Assembly: GCA_945906015.1 (NCBI GenBank)
Contig: CAMDQV010000017.1
Span: 1 to 15,682 of the forward strand
Origin: Pedobacter schmidteae
Lineage (GTDB): Bacteria > Bacteroidota > Bacteroidia > Sphingobacteriales > Sphingobacteriaceae
Length of the DNA: 15,682 nucleotides
Direction of reading: 5' to 3'
The notes beneath the pieces are model-generated. The model saw only the letters and a program-made list of their open reading frames with translations, searched no databases and was not told the origin of the DNA. Of this stretch, positions 13,062 to 15,682 are shown piece after piece (position 1 is the stretch's first letter; every line of letters starts with the position of its first letter). Position numbers and translations under genes: made by a program.

Positions 13062-15682
13062 ATGTCAGAAGGTAAAAGCACAAATTTACTTAAAACTGCG
13101 AAGGAGCTGAATATTGGCTTGTCTACAGCGGTTGAGTTTTTAGGAAAAAAAGGTTTCAAAGTTGAAGCTAGACCCAATACTAAACTCACCGATGAGATGT
13201 ATGATGTTCTTCTTAAGGAGTATCAAGGTGATAAGATTGTAAAAGAGGAAGCCAAACAAATTGTGATAGGCAAGATTCGGCGCGATGATGTCCCTTTTGC
13301 CGTTGAGAAGTTAGAGCCACAGCAATCAAAAGAATTTGAACAAGAAGAGATTCTGATCAAGAATGTAAATCCTTTTACTACTCCTGCGGCCGAGAAACCA
13401 AAGGAGACTGTACGTGTTGAACCTACACCTGATGAAAGTCCTTTACCTGGTGTAAAAGTGGTAGGTAAGATTGATTTAAATCAGCTAAATTCAAAAACCC
13501 GTCCTGAAAAGAAAAGCCCTGAACCAGAAAAATCTGCTCCAGAAGCGGTTGTTATACCCCAACCAGTTGCTCCGGTACCAGTAATTGCTGAGCCAGTTGC
13601 AGTAAAAGAACCAGCAGTTTTACAACCTCCAAAGCTTGAAACAGCTGCTCCGGTTAATGAGGTTACAGAAACTCCAAAGGCCCTAGATAAAGTTGAGCCT
13701 GAAGTAGTAGCAGCTCCAGTTGCCATTACGCCCCCAGCAGCTCCGCCTGTACAAGAAAAACAAGAAAATAAACCGAATACGCAAGAAGGAAATCCCAATG
13801 CAACATTTATACGCGCTAAAGCAGATCGTTTATATGGCCCCAATGTAGTCGGACGTATTGAATTGCCAATAGCACAGCCACGTCATGGTCAGCCTGTAGC
13901 ATCATCGTCTGCAGCTGCAGGCGCTGATCATAAACGTAAGCGCAAGCGTAAAAATAATGCTCCTAGTGGTCAGCCGGGACAAGCTCCTCAGCAGGGACAG
14001 GCAGGAACTGCTCCACGTCCGGCACCTGGTGCTGGATATCAGGGAAACCGTCCAGATTTCAGAGGAAGCAGACCAGCACCAGCTGCTGGTGGAGCGGCTC
14101 GTCCAGATTTTAGAAACAAACCGCGTACACCAGATGCTCCAAAGGCTGAACCTACGGATAAAGAAATTCAGGATCAGATCAAAGCAACACTTGCCCGCTT
14201 AAGTGGAGCAGGTAAATCAAGTAAATTTGCACAGCGTGCTAAATTACGCCGTCAAAAGCGTGATGATGTTGCTCAAACAGCTGAAGATGCTGCACTAGAA
14301 CTTGAAGCACAATCCAAAACCATTAAGGTAACCGAATTTGTTACTGCAAATGAATTAGCGCTCATGCTTGATGTTCCTGTAACTCAGGTTATTTCTACCT
14401 GTATGAGTTTGGGAATGTTTGTTTCAATCAACCAAAGGCTTGATGCTGAAACCCTGACCATTGTAGCTGATGAGTTTGGCTTCGAAGTAGAATTTGTAAA
14501 ACCTGAAGACGAAGAAAGCGGATTATTCGGAGAAGAAGATAAGCCGGAAGATCTATTACCAAGAGCCCCAATCGTAACTGTAATGGGTCACGTGGATCAT
14601 GGTAAAACGTCTTTACTTGACTTTGTTCGTAAAACTAATGTGATTGCTGGCGAAGCCGGAGGTATTACCCAGCATATTGGTGCTTATGAGGTTACCCTTG
14701 AAAACGAAAGGAAAATAACATTTTTAGATACTCCTGGTCACGAAGCCTTTACGGCCATGCGTGCAAGGGGAGCAAATGTTACTGATATTGCGATTATTGT
14801 AATTGCTGCAGATGATAGTGTGATGCCTCAAACGCGTGAAGCTATTAATCATGCGCAAGCCGCAAATGTGCCCATCGTATTTGCCTTTAGTAAGGTAGAT
14901 AAGCCGGGTTCGAATGCTGAAAAGATTCGTGAGCAGCTTTCTACCATGAATATTCTGGTTGAAGACTGGGGTGGAAAATATCAAAGTCAAGAAATTTCTG
15001 GTAAAACAGGAATGGGTATCGACCTATTACTTGAAAAAGTTTGCCTAGAGGCCGATATGCTTGAATTAACTGCCAATCCTAACAAACGTGCAGTTGGCAC
15101 TGTTATCGAAGCAGCGTTGGATAAAGGTAGGGGTATCGTTACTACCGTATTGATCCAGTCGGGAACACTTAAGGTTGGTGATGCCATACTTGCCGGTGGA
15201 TATAGCGGTAAGGTTAAAGCTTTACATAATGAACGCGGCGTTAAATTAGACCATGCCGGACCATCAACTCCTGTTCAGGTGCTTGGTATGCAGGGTGCAC
15301 CTACATCAGGAGATAAATTCAACGTGATGGAAAGTGAAGTTGAAGCACGCCAAGTTGCAAATAAGAGATTACAATTACAACGTGAGCAGGGTTTACGAAC
15401 CCAGAAACATATCACGCTTGATGAAATTGGACGTCGTTTGGCAATCGGAAACTTTAAAGAGCTGAATGTAATTGTTAAGGGTGACGTGGATGGTTCAATC
15501 GAAGCATTATCCGATTCATTACTGAAACTCTCTACTGAGCAGATTCAGGTTAATATCATTCATAAATCAGTTGGTCAAATCTCTGAATCTGATGTATTAC
15601 TTGCTTCAGCTTCTGATGCGATCATCATTGGTTTCCAGGTTCGTCCTTCAGCTAGTGCACGTAAATTAGCCGAAGCTGAACA
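13062..15682 (+). CDS. infB: Translation initiation factor IF-2 (3' end outside window)
   Basis: GTPase that places initiator tRNA on the 30S subunit and promotes subunit joining. The frame stays open to the window edge: 873 codons are present and the C-terminal domain is incomplete. The first ~55 residues form the helical IF2N domain (LLKTAKELNIGLSTAVEFLGKKGFKVEARPNTKL). A long Pro/Ala/Glu-rich low-complexity linker follows to about 365, with a very basic patch KRKRKRK at 291-297 and Gly/Arg/Pro stretches; a second IF2N-like domain lies near 420-480. The G domain has G1 GHVDHGKT (509-516), G2 GITQHIG (534-540) and G3 DTPGHEAF (556-563). G4 reads SKVD (610-613) where NKxD is usual, and G5 reads SGK where SAK is usual. 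Domain II and the start of domain III follow. It is the third gene of the operon, 116 bases after nusA. Confidence 0.97.
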   Translation, partial: MSEGKSTNLLKTAKELNIGLSTAVEFLGKKGFKVEARPNTKLTDEMYDVLLKEYQGDKIVKEEAKQIVIGKIRRDDVPFAVEKLEPQQSKEFEQEEILIKNVNPFTTPAAEKPKETVRVEPTPDESPLPGVKVVGKIDLNQLNSKTRPEKKSPEPEKSAPEAVVIPQPVAPVPVIAEPVAVKEPAVLQPPKLETAAPVNEVTETPKALDKVEPEVVAAPVAITPPAAPPVQEKQENKPNTQEGNPNATFIRAKADRLYGPNVVGRIELPIAQPRHGQPVASSSAAAGADHKRKRKRKNNAPSGQPGQAPQQGQAGTAPRPAPGAGYQGNRPDFRGSRPAPAAGGAARPDFRNKPRTPDAPKAEPTDKEIQDQIKATLARLSGAGKSSKFAQRAKLRRQKRDDVAQTAEDAALELEAQSKTIKVTEFVTANELALMLDVPVTQVISTCMSLGMFVSINQRLDAETLTIVADEFGFEVEFVKPEDEESGLFGEEDKPEDLLPRAPIVTVMGHVDHGKTSLLDFVRKTNVIAGEAGGITQHIGAYEVTLENERKITFLDTPGHEAFTAMRARGANVTDIAIIVIAADDSVMPQTREAINHAQAANVPIVFAFSKVDKPGSNAEKIREQLSTMNILVEDWGGKYQSQEISGKTGMGIDLLLEKVCLEADMLELTANPNKRAVGTVIEAALDKGRGIVTTVLIQSGTLKVGDAILAGGYSGKVKALHNERGVKLDHAGPSTPVQVLGMQGAPTSGDKFNVMESEVEARQVANKRLQLQREQGLRTQKHITLDEIGRRLAIGNFKELNVIVKGDVDGSIEALSDSLLKLSTEQIQVNIIHKSVGQISESDVLLASASDAIIIGFQVRPSASARKLAEAE

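Noticed and set aside
13481..13843. 120-codon minus-strand open frame opposite infB
   Set aside because: It lies opposite the Pro/Ala-rich IF2 linker; its Gly/Ser/Thr composition is what the complement of such codons gives. No promoter or family resemblance.
13957..14202. 81-codon plus-strand frame inside infB
   Set aside because: Out-of-frame reading of the low-complexity IF2 linker.

Overview
The window looks like chromosomal core DNA of a Bacteroidota bacterium, most likely from the Sphingobacteriales (Pedobacter/Solitalea-like; the genus is a guess). The reasons are low G+C, almost no Shine-Dalgarno sites, several exact Bacteroidota-type -7 boxes (TAnnTTTG), many short-signal lipoproteins, a DUF4270 protein, and the phylum-typical neighbourhood glmS / DUF4270 / short GT5-like protein / panC. 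No transposon, prophage, CRISPR array, tRNA or rRNA is visible. No stretch longer than 300 bases lacks a gene; the longest gap is 5477-5667.

Region 1 (1-2993, minus strand) holds a GT5-like 'glycogen synthase' of only 274 residues, a DUF4270 lipoprotein and the N-terminal part of glmS, all reading leftward from a promoter near 3037-3067. Region 2 (3141-5476, plus strand) is a tightly overlapping operon of panC, an eight-helix flippase-like membrane protein of the lysylphosphatidylglycerol-synthase transmembrane family, and a stand-alone rfaE2-type nucleotidyltransferase. panD, often found next to panC in this phylum, is not here. Region 3 (5668-10194, plus strand) is an acyl-CoA dehydrogenase followed closely by a TlpA-like thiol-disulfide lipoprotein and an M1 metallopeptidase lipoprotein; a perfect 19-bp palindrome lies just upstream of the promoter box. 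Region 4 (10245-11076) has a small YvlD-type membrane protein on the minus strand and, divergently, an unrecognised small lipoprotein.

Region 5 (11098 to the end, plus strand) is the transcription/translation operon rimP-nusA-infB; infB runs off the window. Its leader is the most striking regulatory structure here. An exact TTTG-N19-TAnnTTTG promoter is followed within about 15 bases by a perfect intrinsic terminator, then a second hairpin, then an A-rich Shine-Dalgarno next to the rimP start. This arrangement would suit attenuation, possibly NusA autoregulation. No wholly new multi-gene system is evident. The best leads are this leader, the degenerate GT5-like protein, the acyl-CoA dehydrogenase operator-like palindrome, and non-canonical guanine-recognition motifs in IF2.
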